Of a stretch of DNA of 64,000 nucleotides, positions 17,495-25,979 are shown in pieces. The position numbers were made by a program, and so were the translations under genes. Origin of the DNA: Marinobacter maroccanus (GTDB taxonomy: Bacteria > Pseudomonadota > Gammaproteobacteria > Pseudomonadales > Oleiphilaceae); the NCBI RefSeq assembly GCF_002933275.1, contig NZ_PSSX01000003.1, forward strand, positions 1-64,000. Direction: 5' to 3'. The notes under the pieces were generated by a model, which did no database searches, had not been told where the DNA came from, and was given only the letters and a program-made list of their open reading frames with translations. How positions within the stretch are numbered: position 1 is the stretch's first letter; every line of letters begins with the position of its first letter.

Positions 17495-17587
17495 GGTCGT
17501 GGGGCGGGGTGTCTTTTCCGCCGGGAAAAGATGTCTGAGCGAAGCGAGTTGCTTTTCCCAGAGGAAAAGACACCCCGCCCCGCGACC
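17495..17587. repeat. Long G-rich palindromic element (family 2)
   Basis: Arms of 25 bases (17495-17519 and 17563-17587, containing GGGGCGGGGTGTCTTTTCC and its complement) match at 24 positions. Inside are a second hairpin (GGGAAAAG / CTTTTCCC) and a core TGTCTGAGCGAAGCGAGTT. The core recurs, inverted, in the element at 31346-31438. It lies 16 bases after the stop of the FadB-like gene and could end its transcript. Confidence 0.75.
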
Positions 17588-17603
17588 AGCCCCAAGCTAT
17601 AAT

Positions 17604-19697
17604 TTAAAGATCGCCGAATTTCTTGCCTTCACTGACCAGCTTCTCAAGCAAAGCCGCCGGCTCCCACTGCTCACCACCAACGGTATCCTGGTACTTCTTC
17701 ACCGCAGAAAGAATCGTATCCAGACCTTCCTGATCGGCCCAGAACATGGGGCCACCGCGATAGGCCGGGAAGCCGTAGCCGTAGATCCAGACAATGTCGA
17801 TATCCAGCGGGCGATCGGCGATGCCTTCCGCGAGGATCTTCGCACCCTCGTTGATCATCACATACACGCAGCGCTCGAGGATTTCCTGGTCGGTTATCTC
17901 CCGGGGCGTGATTCCCTGCTCCTTGCGGAACTGCTCGATCAGCTGTTCCACCTCCGGATCCGGAATCGGCTTGCGGCTGCCTTCCTCATACTTGTATACA
18001 CCGGCCTGGGTCTTCTGGCCAAGGCGACCCTGCTCCGCGAGTTTGTCCATCCAGCTGGCCGGGATATCCTCGCCAGCCTTGCGTCGCTCTTCGCGAATCC
18101 GGTAACCCACATCAATACCGGCCAGATCAGACATCGCGAACTGACCCATGGGGAAGCCGAGATCGGTCAGCACCTTGTCGACCTGCTGCGGGGTAGCGCC
18201 CTCATCCACCAGTGACATGGCTTCGGTGCCGCGCTTGTGGAGCATCCGGTTGCCGACAAAGCCATAGCAGTTGCCCACCATGACACCGACTTTCTTGATC
18301 TTCTTGGCGACTGCCATCACCGTGGCTTTGACCTCGTCGGAGGTCTTGCTGCCGCGCACGTTCTCCAGCAGCTTCATCACGTTAGCCGGGCTGAAGAAGT
18401 GCATACCCACCACGTCTTCCGGGCGCTTGGTGGCAGACGCAATCTCGTCGATATCGAGGGTTGAGGTATTGGACGCCAGAATCGCGCCCGGCTTGCAGAC
18501 CTCGTCAAGCTTGGCAAAGATTTCCTTCTTGATGGCCATGTTCTCGAATACCGCCTCGATCACCAGGTCAACGTCCCGGAAATCGTCGTAGGTCAGGCTC
18601 GGGGTGATCAGTGCCATCCGCTGCTCCACCTGCTCCTGGGTCAGTTTGCCCTTCTTGGCGGAGTTCTCATAGTTGCGACGAATGATGGCCAGGCCCTTGT
18701 CCAGAGCGTCCTGTTTTACTTCGACGATGGTGACCGGAATGCCCACATTGACGAAGTTCATGGCAATACCGCCACCCATGGTGCCGGCGCCGATAATGCC
18801 AACGCTCTTCACGTCACGAACCGGCGTATCCTTGGGCAGACCCTTGACCTTGGAGACCTCACGCTCGCCAAAGAACGAATGGATCAGGCCAGCGCGCTGG
18901 GGTGATTCCATGCATTCCATGAACAGTTCCCGCTCGCGCTTCATACCCTCGTCAAACGGCAGATTGAAGGCCGCTTCCACGGCATCGACACACTTGAACG
19001 GGGAGAACAGACCCCGGGCCCGCTTCTTCAGCTCGGCACGGAACTGGTCAAAGACATCGCTGCCCTTGTCCGCCTCGATTTTGTCGGTGATATCGCAAAC
19101 ACGACGCACCGGCTTGCCTTCGTCGACCACTTTCTGCGCATAGGCCATGCCCACTGCGCGGATATCGTCGCCTTCTTCCACGGCATCAAGAATGCCCAGG
19201 GCCAGGGCATCGTTGGCGCCGACAAACTCACCGGTGGTGATCATTTCCAGCGCCTTTTGGGCGCCGGTCAGGCGCGGAAGCCGCTGTGTGCCGCCAGCAC
19301 CGGGCAGAAGGCCCAGCTTTACTTCCGGCAGACCCACCTTGGCGCTGCTGACCGCAACCCGGTAGTGACAGCTCAGCGCGGTTTCCAGACCACCACCCAG
19401 GGCGGTGCCATGGATCGCGGCAACCAGCGGCTTGTCGCTGTTTTCAAAGGTATTCACGAGTGTCGGCAGTGTGGGTTCCTGCATGGGTTTGCCGAACTCA
19501 CGGATGTCGGCACCGGCAATAAAGGTGCGTCCTTCGCAAACCAGCAGCAGCACCTTGGCCTCTGTATCTTTCTGGCCCTGCTCCAGGGCTGCGAGCAGAC
19601 CGGAGCGAACAGCCTGGCCGAGGGCGTTTACCGGCGGGTAATTCACGGTAATCACGCCGATGTTGCCTTCCCGGTTATAGCTAACGACCTCAGACAT
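17604..19697 (-). CDS. Enoyl-CoA hydratase / 3-hydroxyacyl-CoA dehydrogenase fusion (FadB/FadJ/PimF-like)
   Basis: A 697-residue bifunctional beta-oxidation protein. The N-terminal crotonase domain has the oxyanion-hole segment IAGADIREF and HGTALGGGLETALSCHYRVA, with catalytic Glu in GLPEVKLGLLPGAGGTQRL. The central NAD-binding motif is IGAGTMGGGIAMNFV (about residues 301-315), followed by SNTSTLDIDEIA and the HFFSPANVMKLLE catalytic His, then a duplicated C-terminal domain. It hydrates enoyl-CoA and oxidises the resulting 3-hydroxyacyl-CoA. The start at 19697 has GAGGAG six bases upstream and is better than the ATG at 19712. It resembles PimF as well as FadJ. Confidence 0.9.
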   Translation of the reverse strand: MSEVVSYNREGNIGVITVNYPPVNALGQAVRSGLLAALEQGQKDTEAKVLLLVCEGRTFIAGADIREFGKPMQEPTLPTLVNTFENSDKPLVAAIHGTALGGGLETALSCHYRVAVSSAKVGLPEVKLGLLPGAGGTQRLPRLTGAQKALEMITTGEFVGANDALALGILDAVEEGDDIRAVGMAYAQKVVDEGKPVRRVCDITDKIEADKGSDVFDQFRAELKKRARGLFSPFKCVDAVEAAFNLPFDEGMKRERELFMECMESPQRAGLIHSFFGEREVSKVKGLPKDTPVRDVKSVGIIGAGTMGGGIAMNFVNVGIPVTIVEVKQDALDKGLAIIRRNYENSAKKGKLTQEQVEQRMALITPSLTYDDFRDVDLVIEAVFENMAIKKEIFAKLDEVCKPGAILASNTSTLDIDEIASATKRPEDVVGMHFFSPANVMKLLENVRGSKTSDEVKATVMAVAKKIKKVGVMVGNCYGFVGNRMLHKRGTEAMSLVDEGATPQQVDKVLTDLGFPMGQFAMSDLAGIDVGYRIREERRKAGEDIPASWMDKLAEQGRLGQKTQAGVYKYEEGSRKPIPDPEVEQLIEQFRKEQGITPREITDQEILERCVYVMINEGAKILAEGIADRPLDIDIVWIYGYGFPAYRGGPMFWADQEGLDTILSAVKKYQDTVGGEQWEPAALLEKLVSEGKKFGDL

Positions 19698-19810
19698 AAT
19701 TTCTCCTCGCACTCTTTCTGAAATATGGTTTTAACTAGCGAAACATGCGTACGATTTAATACAAGTTCCGTGACGGTTTCAACCACCCATTAAACTACAG
19801 GTATAAAAAA

Positions 19811-19832
19811 ACCGCAGAGTTTCTTCTGCGGT
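19811..19832 (-). terminator. Intrinsic terminator of the IclR-type gene
   Basis: Perfect 8-bp stem ACCGCAGA (19811-19818) / TCTGCGGT (19825-19832). For minus-strand transcription it is followed by a T6 run (complement of 19805-19810). It lies between the IclR-type gene and the FadB-like gene and would isolate the two. Confidence 0.75.
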
Positions 19833-19861
19833 TTCTCTAATTCAGGGCTCGTCTGTAAGGG

Positions 19862-19990
19862 GCTCCCCATAACTTATGGGAGCTGTCGGGCAGGGCATTC
19901 CGAAACCTTGCGGAGCCAGGGATGGCGGAGCAGAGCGTACATGGACGTATTCACAGCGTGTTTCGGAATGCCCTGTCCGACAGCTCTTCC
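19862..19990. repeat. Long inverted-repeat element (family 4), structured
   Basis: Arms of about 27-29 bases (19878-19906, GAGCTGTCGGGCAGGGCATT..., and 19960-19986) differ at one position and enclose about 53 bases with GAGCCAGGGATGGCGG and AGCGTACATGGACG. A further small hairpin GCTCCC/GGGAGC sits at 19862-19883. I recall similar cruciform segments, with the same interior words, scattered through related marine gammaproteobacteria, but this could not be checked. No protein is encoded. A MITE or a non-coding RNA are both possible. Confidence 0.6.
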
Positions 19991-20006
19991 CCCAAGGTTG
20001 CGAAAA

Positions 20007-20831
20007 TCAGACTCCCAATGATTCTATATCGCCTGCCAGCATGGCCAGCTGGTGGGCAATGGAACCCCGAAGCTTTTCAGCCGGCACCAGGTAGGACGGC
20101 GCGGCACAGGTCAGGGCCATGATGGTGCCGTCCTGCAGGTGGATGGGCACGCCGGCGGAGTTGATGTTGCGGTCCCACTCTCCGATGGACAGGCAGAAGC
20201 CGTGTTCATTGTAATCCTTCATGGCCTGGTCGAGGCCGGCCTTTTTCTCTGGCCAGTCGTCACCGTATTTGGCGGCCATGGCGTCGTCGATCACCAGGCG
20301 GGCCTTGTCACTGACGGCGCAGTAGTAGGCGCGGCCGGCGGAGGTGCTGGCCATGGGCAGTTTCAGGCCGATGTCCATGCGCAACAGGGACGCTTCCGGT
20401 GGCAGACGGTTTTCCACGTAGATCATGTGCAGCCGGTCCCGACAGGTGAGGCCAACCGACATGTTGGTCTGGCGGGCGAACTCGTCCATGTAGGGCTTGG
20501 CCAGCTGGCGCACCTTGAGGTTGGACACGTAGGCATAACCGAGTGCCAGTACTCCGGAACTGAGCTGATACTTCTCCAGCTGGGTGTTGTAGCTGAGGTA
20601 ACCCAATTTGGTGAGGGTGTAGGTCATCCGCGACACGGTCGGCTTGGGCAACCCGGTGATGCGGGCGATGTCCTGGTTCCCCAGGATGACAGGACCCTGG
20701 CTGAAGGCGCGGAGCACGTCGAGGCCGCGGGACAGGGCCTCGACAAACTTGCGGTCTTTTTCCGGCTTCACGGGCTCACCGTCAGTGGATGCCACTTTCA
20801 GTTCGGGTGAGATCTGCTTTTTTCCTGCCAT
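20007..20831 (-). CDS. IclR-family transcriptional regulator
   Basis: A 274-residue protein. The N-terminal winged helix (SRGLDVLRAFSQGPVILGNQ and LPKPTVSRMTYTLTKLGYL, about residues 34-80) is followed by the IclR effector-binding domain (LRMDIGLKLPMASTSAGRAYY, then GVPIHLQDGTIMALTCAAPSY). Such proteins usually control catabolic genes in response to a small organic acid. It is divergent from a glyoxylate/hydroxypyruvate reductase gene, with a 276-base shared region containing a TGAAACA/TGTTTCA inverted repeat. Effector and target genes are not known; the neighbouring acyl-CoA genes are candidates. Confidence 0.88.
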   Translation of the reverse strand: MAGKKQISPELKVASTDGEPVKPEKDRKFVEALSRGLDVLRAFSQGPVILGNQDIARITGLPKPTVSRMTYTLTKLGYLSYNTQLEKYQLSSGVLALGYAYVSNLKVRQLAKPYMDEFARQTNMSVGLTCRDRLHMIYVENRLPPEASLLRMDIGLKLPMASTSAGRAYYCAVSDKARLVIDDAMAAKYGDDWPEKKAGLDQAMKDYNEHGFCLSIGEWDRNINSAGVPIHLQDGTIMALTCAAPSYLVPAEKLRGSIAHQLAMLAGDIESLGV

Positions 20832-21107
20832 AATGGGACGTCCTCCAACCGCGTCGCCCGCTCCGGTGCCCGGTGTATTAATTTGGTGAATAACTAAAGA
20901 TGCGCCATTTTAATCGCTGCAGAAATCAAGTACCAGAAAGTCTTTTCAAAATCCGTACCAAATATGAAACACTTATCAGTAATGTTTCAAATCTCGAATC
21001 GCATGGCGGTATCTGGTACCAACTTTAATCTGTTTAACCGATACCCTATTCTGCATTGCAAAACAAATTAACAGTCAACGCCCCCTGTGGCGACCCCCGG
21101 AGGCAAA
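20832..21107. promoter_or_regulatory. Divergent regulatory region between iclR-type gene and ghrA-like gene
   Basis: It is AT-richer than the flanking genes. It contains TGAAACA-N11-TGTTTCA (20965-20989), a likely IclR-family operator, and an inverted pair GTACCAGA (20930-20937) / TCTGGTAC (21012-21019) placed 74 bases apart. Related GAAAC words occur before other genes of the cluster. No clear -35/-10 pair could be assigned by eye. Confidence 0.45.
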
Positions 21108-22037
21108 ATGAAGATTCTTTTTGTGGCAGGCGACCCGAAACCGGAGCGCTGGACGGTGCCTATCCAGGAGCAGTTACCGGATGCAGAGATTTTCGTCTGG
21201 GATCCGGAGGGGCCCGCCGTTGACGCCGATTACGCTATCGTGTGGCAGCCACCTGAAGCGCTGTTCGAGCGGGAAACGCACCTGAAGGCGGTGTTCAACC
21301 TGGGTGCCGGCATTGACGGCCTGCTCAAGGTTGCCAACCTGCCGCAAAACCTCACGATTGTGCGCCTGGAAGACGCGGGCATGTCGGTGCAGATGGCTGA
21401 GTACGTGCTGCACCAGCTGTTGGAAGCCAGCCGCGGGATGGAAACCTATCGGGAGCAGCAGCGCGAGGGCGTCTGGAAGATTCATCGTCCGATCAAGCGC
21501 AGCGAATGGCCGGTGGGTGTCATGGGATTGGGTCATATCGGCAAACGGGTGGCCCGCACTCTGGCCGACCTGGATTACCAGGTGAGTGGCTGGGCCCGCG
21601 GAGAACACAGCGTCGAGGGTGTCAGCACCTACGCCGGCCCGGGCCAGTTGGGCGACTTTCTGCAATCCACCCGTGTTCTGGTCAACACACTGCCCCTGAC
21701 CGACGAAACCCGGGACATCATCAACTATGATCTGCTTAGCCGGCTCCAGCCGGGTGCCGTGCTGATCAATGTTGGCCGGGGTGAACACCTGGTTGACGAG
21801 GACCTGCTTCGGGCGCTGGACGAGGGCAAACTGCTGCGCGCCTCCCTCGATGTGTTCCGAAAGGAACCCCTGCCGGAAGGGCACCCGTTCTGGCAAAGAA
21901 AGGAAATCACCATCACCCCGCATATCTCGGCCCGGACCCTTCGGGATGCCACCATTGAGCAGATCACCGGCAAGATCCGGGATCATGCCGCCGGGCGTGC
22001 TATTTCAGGGATTGTGGATACTGACCGGGGCTATTGA
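21108..22037 (+). CDS. ghrA: Glyoxylate/hydroxypyruvate reductase A-like dehydrogenase
   Basis: A 309-residue D-isomer 2-hydroxyacid dehydrogenase. It has the substrate-side NLGAGIDGLL, the Rossmann motif GVMGLGHIGKRVA (about residues 139-151), TLPLTDETRDII, the INVGRGEHLVDEDLL block with catalytic Arg, and catalytic His in ITPHISA. The family reduces glyoxylate and hydroxypyruvate with NADPH. The start at 21108 is supported by GGAGG upstream; an in-frame ATG at 21087 has no such site. It is divergent from the IclR-type gene and its end overlaps the convergent membrane-protein gene by 7 bases. Confidence 0.87.
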   Translation: MKILFVAGDPKPERWTVPIQEQLPDAEIFVWDPEGPAVDADYAIVWQPPEALFERETHLKAVFNLGAGIDGLLKVANLPQNLTIVRLEDAGMSVQMAEYVLHQLLEASRGMETYREQQREGVWKIHRPIKRSEWPVGVMGLGHIGKRVARTLADLDYQVSGWARGEHSVEGVSTYAGPGQLGDFLQSTRVLVNTLPLTDETRDIINYDLLSRLQPGAVLINVGRGEHLVDEDLLRALDEGKLLRASLDVFRKEPLPEGHPFWQRKEITITPHISARTLRDATIEQITGKIRDHAAGRAISGIVDTDRGY

Positions 22038-23389
22038 CCCGGTGCCAGCCAGGCCACCAGCGCTGTCAGTACCAGAAGCACTGGCAGCGCTATCAGCGCA
22101 AACAACCCATTCCATCGAAACGCGACCACCCACCGGGAGATCTGCCCGAATCGGGACAGCAGCATGACCGAGGGGCCGAAAGGCGAGAGCATCATGGCCA
22201 GGGAAAATCCGATCACCAGGGCCACGGCAACCGGCAGCAGCTCCATTCCCTCGGCCACCAGCTGTGGCAACAAACCCGCCTGAACACTCAGAACTGTGAT
22301 GGGAATGATGCCGATCATGGAGAACATGGGCAGCATCAGCATGCCAACAACTGCGACCAGGAAAACGCCGCCGCCAGTGGCGACCAGGCCTGCAAGCGCA
22401 TCTGCCGGAATGACCGCAGACAGGGCAACACCGAGGATGGCAGAAGCGGCGAAAATGGCCATTTCATTCTGCATACCCCATACCTGGCCAGCGCCTTCCT
22501 TGAGAACCGGCATCAGCCCCCGTTCCTGCCACAGCATGTAAACCAGTGTCACGGTCGGCACCGACAGCATGGCTGCCACCGACACCTTGAAGCCGGTGGT
22601 CGCCACCAGGCCCGCCATCACCGTGAATACCAGCAGGATAAGGAACAGAAGACGCCCGGTGCCCGGGAGCCAACCTTCTACGGCGATGCGTTCACTGCTG
22701 ACCTCGCGGAACCGACGCTGTTCCAGCACCCAGCCAATCAGCACCATCAGAATCGCTGCAACCACTCCGAATGGCAGCAGCTGAGACCAGCTCAACTGGG
22801 GAAGCTCCCGGGTAAGGATCGCCACAGCCACACTGGTGGGCGCCACCAGAGGCACCAGGGCAAAGCCTCTCAGGGCACTAATCAGAACACTGCGTAACCA
22901 CTGGAGACGGGACTCGCCGGTAATCCCGCGCTCACGAAGGGTTTCGGAGAGGCTTCCACACAGGAGGTTCATCATGCCAAAGCTCAGAACCGTGGCAACG
23001 CCACAACTGACCAGGGCGTATTTGGGATAGAGCAGTATGGGCTTGCCGCCCAGCAGCACATCGTGAATCCGCCGCAAGACTTCGAACCTTCGCACCAGGC
23101 ACTGCATCATGCCCAGGCTGCCCAAAAACGCGGAATAGAAGGCCGCGTCGGACGCAGCCTTCAGCAGCTGCTCGTTGTCCAGAGAACCACGCCAGGCGAG
23201 GCCCGCCAGCACCACAAGGGCGACAACCAGGAGCATCCGGGCATACCCCTGCAGGCGCCCGGCACCAATCAGAAAGGCAGTAACGAACATCAGGCCCGCC
23301 AGGGCACTCAGTAGCCGGTGTTCCAGGCAGATGGCCACCAGCTCTGTAACGACGGCCAGGGAGACCAGCCACTGCAACATGCCGCTCAC
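22031..23389 (-). CDS. Polytopic membrane protein of unknown function (ion-transporter-like)
   Basis: A 452-residue protein that I do not recognise. It is strongly hydrophobic with about twelve predicted membrane spans. A soluble stretch lies around residues 215-230 (LEQRRFREVSSERIAVEG). Two similar halves seem to end in membrane segments rich in Pro/Gly (ALVPLVAPTSVAVAIL and GFSLAMMLSPFGPSVMLLSRFG). That layout, with an intramembrane S-P-F-G-x-S motif, recalls DctM/ArsB-type ion transporters, but this is only an impression. It stands alone on the minus strand, convergent with the ghrA-like gene. Confidence 0.7.
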   Translation of the reverse strand: MSGMLQWLVSLAVVTELVAICLEHRLLSALAGLMFVTAFLIGAGRLQGYARMLLVVALVVLAGLAWRGSLDNEQLLKAASDAAFYSAFLGSLGMMQCLVRRFEVLRRIHDVLLGGKPILLYPKYALVSCGVATVLSFGMMNLLCGSLSETLRERGITGESRLQWLRSVLISALRGFALVPLVAPTSVAVAILTRELPQLSWSQLLPFGVVAAILMVLIGWVLEQRRFREVSSERIAVEGWLPGTGRLLFLILLVFTVMAGLVATTGFKVSVAAMLSVPTVTLVYMLWQERGLMPVLKEGAGQVWGMQNEMAIFAASAILGVALSAVIPADALAGLVATGGGVFLVAVVGMLMLPMFSMIGIIPITVLSVQAGLLPQLVAEGMELLPVAVALVIGFSLAMMLSPFGPSVMLLSRFGQISRWVVAFRWNGLFALIALPVLLVLTALVAWLAPGQ

Positions 23390-23473
23390 AACAGGGTCAC
23401 CTGGTCAGGTTTGAACACTGCTTGCATTTCCACAACACCCGGATTAGTCTTTCAGGAGCAAATTACAAAACTG

Positions 23474-23492
23474 TGTTTCGCTTAATGAAACA
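23474..23492. promoter_or_regulatory. Palindrome upstream of glutaryl-CoA dehydrogenase gene
   Basis: TGTTTCGCTTAATGAAACA is an inverted repeat (TGTTTC / GAAACA) 80 bases before the acyl-CoA dehydrogenase start. It shares the GTTTC/GAAAC half-sites of the palindrome in front of the IclR-type gene and could be an operator for that regulator. Confidence 0.45.
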
Positions 23493-23572
23493 CCGTTAAC
23501 ACAAAGATAGCACAGATTGGTCCGGCGGCCCTAGAACCGGACTTTCGATATTCGCTTTCAGGAGAGTACAAA

Positions 23573-24742
23573 ATGGCTTCCGCACCCTGGAATGATCTGC
23601 TCGGTTTCGATTCCCAACTGGATGAAACCGAGCGGCAGGTTCGAGACAGCATCCGCAGCTTCTGTGATGAGCAACTGATGCCCGGCATCACCGAGGCCAA
23701 CCGGCATGAAACGTTCGATCGCACCATCTTTAACCAGATGGGTGAACTCGGCATGCTGGGCGCTACCCTGCCTGAAGAATACGGCGGCCCGGGTCTGAAC
23801 CATGTCTGCTACGGCCTGATTGCCCGGGAGGTAGAGCGGGTGGATTCGGCCTACCGCTCGGCCCTCAGCGTTCAATCGTCCCTGGTGATGTACCCGATCT
23901 ATTCCTACGGCAAGGAAGCGATGAAAAAGCGCATCCTGCCCAAGCTGGCCTCGGGCGAATACGTCGGCTGCTTCGGCCTGACCGAACCCAATCACGGTTC
24001 CGACCCGGGCGGCATGGAAACCCGGGCCAAGAAAGTGGACGGCGGCTACCTGCTGAGTGGTTCCAAAACCTGGATCACCAACTCACCGATTGCCGACGTC
24101 TTCGTGGTCTGGGCCAAGCTGGACGGAAAGGTGAACGGTTTTGTGATCGAGCGCGAGGGCGCCAAGGGTCTGGACACGCCAAAGATCCAGGGCAAGTTCT
24201 CCCTGCGGGCGTCGGAAACCGGCTCCATCTTTATGGACGAGGTGTTCGTTCCGGAAGAAAACCATCTTGAGGTAGAGGGATTGAAAGGACCGTTCAGCTG
24301 TCTCAACAAGGCCCGCTTTGGCATCAGCTGGGGCTCACTGGGCGCCGCTGAGTTCTGCTGGCACGCGGCCCGCAACTACACCCTGGAGCGCGTGCAGTTC
24401 GGCAAGCCCCTGGCCGCCAACCAGCTGATCCAGAAAAAGCTGGTGGATATGCAGACCGAGATCACCATCGGCCTTCAGTCGGTTCTGCAACTGGGCCGCA
24501 TGATGGATGCCGGCACGGCAACGCCGGATGCCATTTCACTGCTCAAGCGCAACAACTGTGGCAAAGCCCTGGACATCGCACGGGTTGCCCGGGACATGCA
24601 CGGCGGCAACGGCATTTCCGACGAGTACCACGTGATCCGCCACGTGATGAACCTGGAGGCCGTGAATACCTATGAGGGTACCCACGACGTTCATGCCCTG
24701 ATTCTGGGTCGTGGTCAGACCGGCATCCAGGCTTTCAGCTGA
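23573..24742 (+). CDS. gcdH: Glutaryl-CoA dehydrogenase
   Basis: A 389-residue acyl-CoA dehydrogenase with the decarboxylating glutaryl-CoA type signature. It has [15 protein letters not shown] (about residues 129-143), [49 protein letters not shown] and the catalytic Glu in [15 protein letters not shown] (about residue 369). It converts glutaryl-CoA to crotonyl-CoA and CO2 using FAD. Ribosome site GGAG at 23562. It is the first gene of a plus-strand operon with two further acyl-CoA dehydrogenases and a MaoC hydratase, and would be the exit of an odd-chain dicarboxylate pathway. Confidence 0.92.
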   Translation: MASAPWNDLLGFDSQLDETERQVRDSIRSFCDEQLMPGITEANRHETFDRTIFNQMGELGMLGATLPEEYGGPGLNHVCYGLIAREVERVDSAYRSALSVQSSLVMYPIYSYGKEAMKKRILPKLASGEYVGCFGLTEPNHGSDPGGMETRAKKVDGGYLLSGSKTWITNSPIADVFVVWAKLDGKVNGFVIEREGAKGLDTPKIQGKFSLRASETGSIFMDEVFVPEENHLEVEGLKGPFSCLNKARFGISWGSLGAAEFCWHAARNYTLERVQFGKPLAANQLIQKKLVDMQTEITIGLQSVLQLGRMMDAGTATPDAISLLKRNNCGKALDIARVARDMHGGNGISDEYHVIRHVMNLEAVNTYEGTHDVHALILGRGQTGIQAFS

Positions 24743-24772
24743 TTTACAGATCAACGCGAACGAGGTTTTCCC

Positions 24773-25969
24773 ATGAACTTGAACTACACCGCCGAGGAAC
24801 TCGCCTTCCGTGACGAAGTGCGCGCGTTCCTGGATGAGAAGTTGCCCGCGGATATCGCCGCCAAGGTGAAAGGGTTCCGCCGGCTGTCCAAGGAGGACCA
24901 TCAGCGCTGGCAGAAAATCCTCAATGAACAGGGCTGGTACGCTACCCACTGGCCGGAAGAATATGGCGGTGTGAACTGGAGTCCGGTTCAGAAACACATC
25001 TGGGATGAAGAGTCCTCCCGCTATGGTGCACCCCGTTCCGTGCCTTTCGGCGTCAACATGGTGGCGCCGGTGATTATCAAGTTTGGCACCGAAGAGCAAA
25101 AACAGAGATACCTGCCACGCATTCTCAGTGGCGAGGACTGGTGGTGCCAGGGCTATTCCGAGCCTGGCGCCGGCTCCGACCTGGCGTCGCTCAAGACCCG
25201 GGCCGTTCGCGACGGCGACCATTACATCGTGAATGGCCAGAAAACCTGGACCACCCTGGGCCAGCACGCCAACATGATCTTCTGCCTGGTGCGCACCAAT
25301 ACCGAAGTGAAGGCCCAGGAGGGCATTTCCTTCCTGCTGATCGACATGGATACGCCGGGCATTACCGTACGCCCGATCATCACCCTGGATGGCGAGCATG
25401 AAGTGAATGAGGTGTTCTTCGAAGACGTGAAAGTCCCGGTTGAGAACCTGGTGGGCGAGGAAGACAAGGGCTGGACCTACGCCAAGTACCTGCTGACCTA
25501 CGAACGCACCGGCCTGGCCGGCATTGGCATCTCCAAGGCCGCCCTGCAGCACTTGAAAGAGCTGGCGACCCGCCGGATCAAGAATGGTCGCCCGCTGATC
25601 GAGGATGCCTCATTCAGCCAGCGCATCGCCCGGGTTGAAATCGATCTGATGGCGGCTGGAATCAGTAACCTGCGCATTATCGCGTCCGTGGAAGGCGGCG
25701 GAATGCCGGGGGCGGAAAGCTCCATGCTGAAAGTCCGCGGTACCGAAATTCGCCAGACCATCAACGACCTGGCTCGCCGTGCCCTTGGCCCCTATGCCAT
25801 TCCGTTTGTGGAAGAGGAAATGGATCTGGATTACGACGGCGACTTCCTTTCTGACGAGAACGCTGCACCGGTGACTCCCCAGTACTTCAATAACCGCAAG
25901 TTGTCGATTTTCGGCGGATCCAACGAGATCCAGAAAAACATCGTGTCGAAAATGATTCTCGGGCTTTAA
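24773..25969 (+). CDS. Acyl-CoA dehydrogenase, PimC-like large subunit
   Basis: A 398-residue flavoprotein closest in pattern to the large subunit of pimeloyl-CoA dehydrogenase: GWYATHWPEEYGG, WCQGYSEPGAGSDLASLKT, NGQKTWTTLGQHA, and the helix-G segment LTYERTGLAGIG. That segment supplies an isovaleryl-type catalytic Glu. The medium-chain-type Glu site is replaced by FGGSNEIQ. It lies 30 bases after gcdH and 10 bases before the small-subunit gene. It probably introduces the double bond into dicarboxylyl-CoA, but other bulky acyl-CoAs cannot be excluded. Confidence 0.83.
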   Translation: MNLNYTAEELAFRDEVRAFLDEKLPADIAAKVKGFRRLSKEDHQRWQKILNEQGWYATHWPEEYGGVNWSPVQKHIWDEESSRYGAPRSVPFGVNMVAPVIIKFGTEEQKQRYLPRILSGEDWWCQGYSEPGAGSDLASLKTRAVRDGDHYIVNGQKTWTTLGQHANMIFCLVRTNTEVKAQEGISFLLIDMDTPGITVRPIITLDGEHEVNEVFFEDVKVPVENLVGEEDKGWTYAKYLLTYERTGLAGIGISKAALQHLKELATRRIKNGRPLIEDASFSQRIARVEIDLMAAGISNLRIIASVEGGGMPGAESSMLKVRGTEIRQTINDLARRALGPYAIPFVEEEMDLDYDGDFLSDENAAPVTPQYFNNRKLSIFGGSNEIQKNIVSKMILGL

Positions 25970-25979
25970 GGAGGCGACC

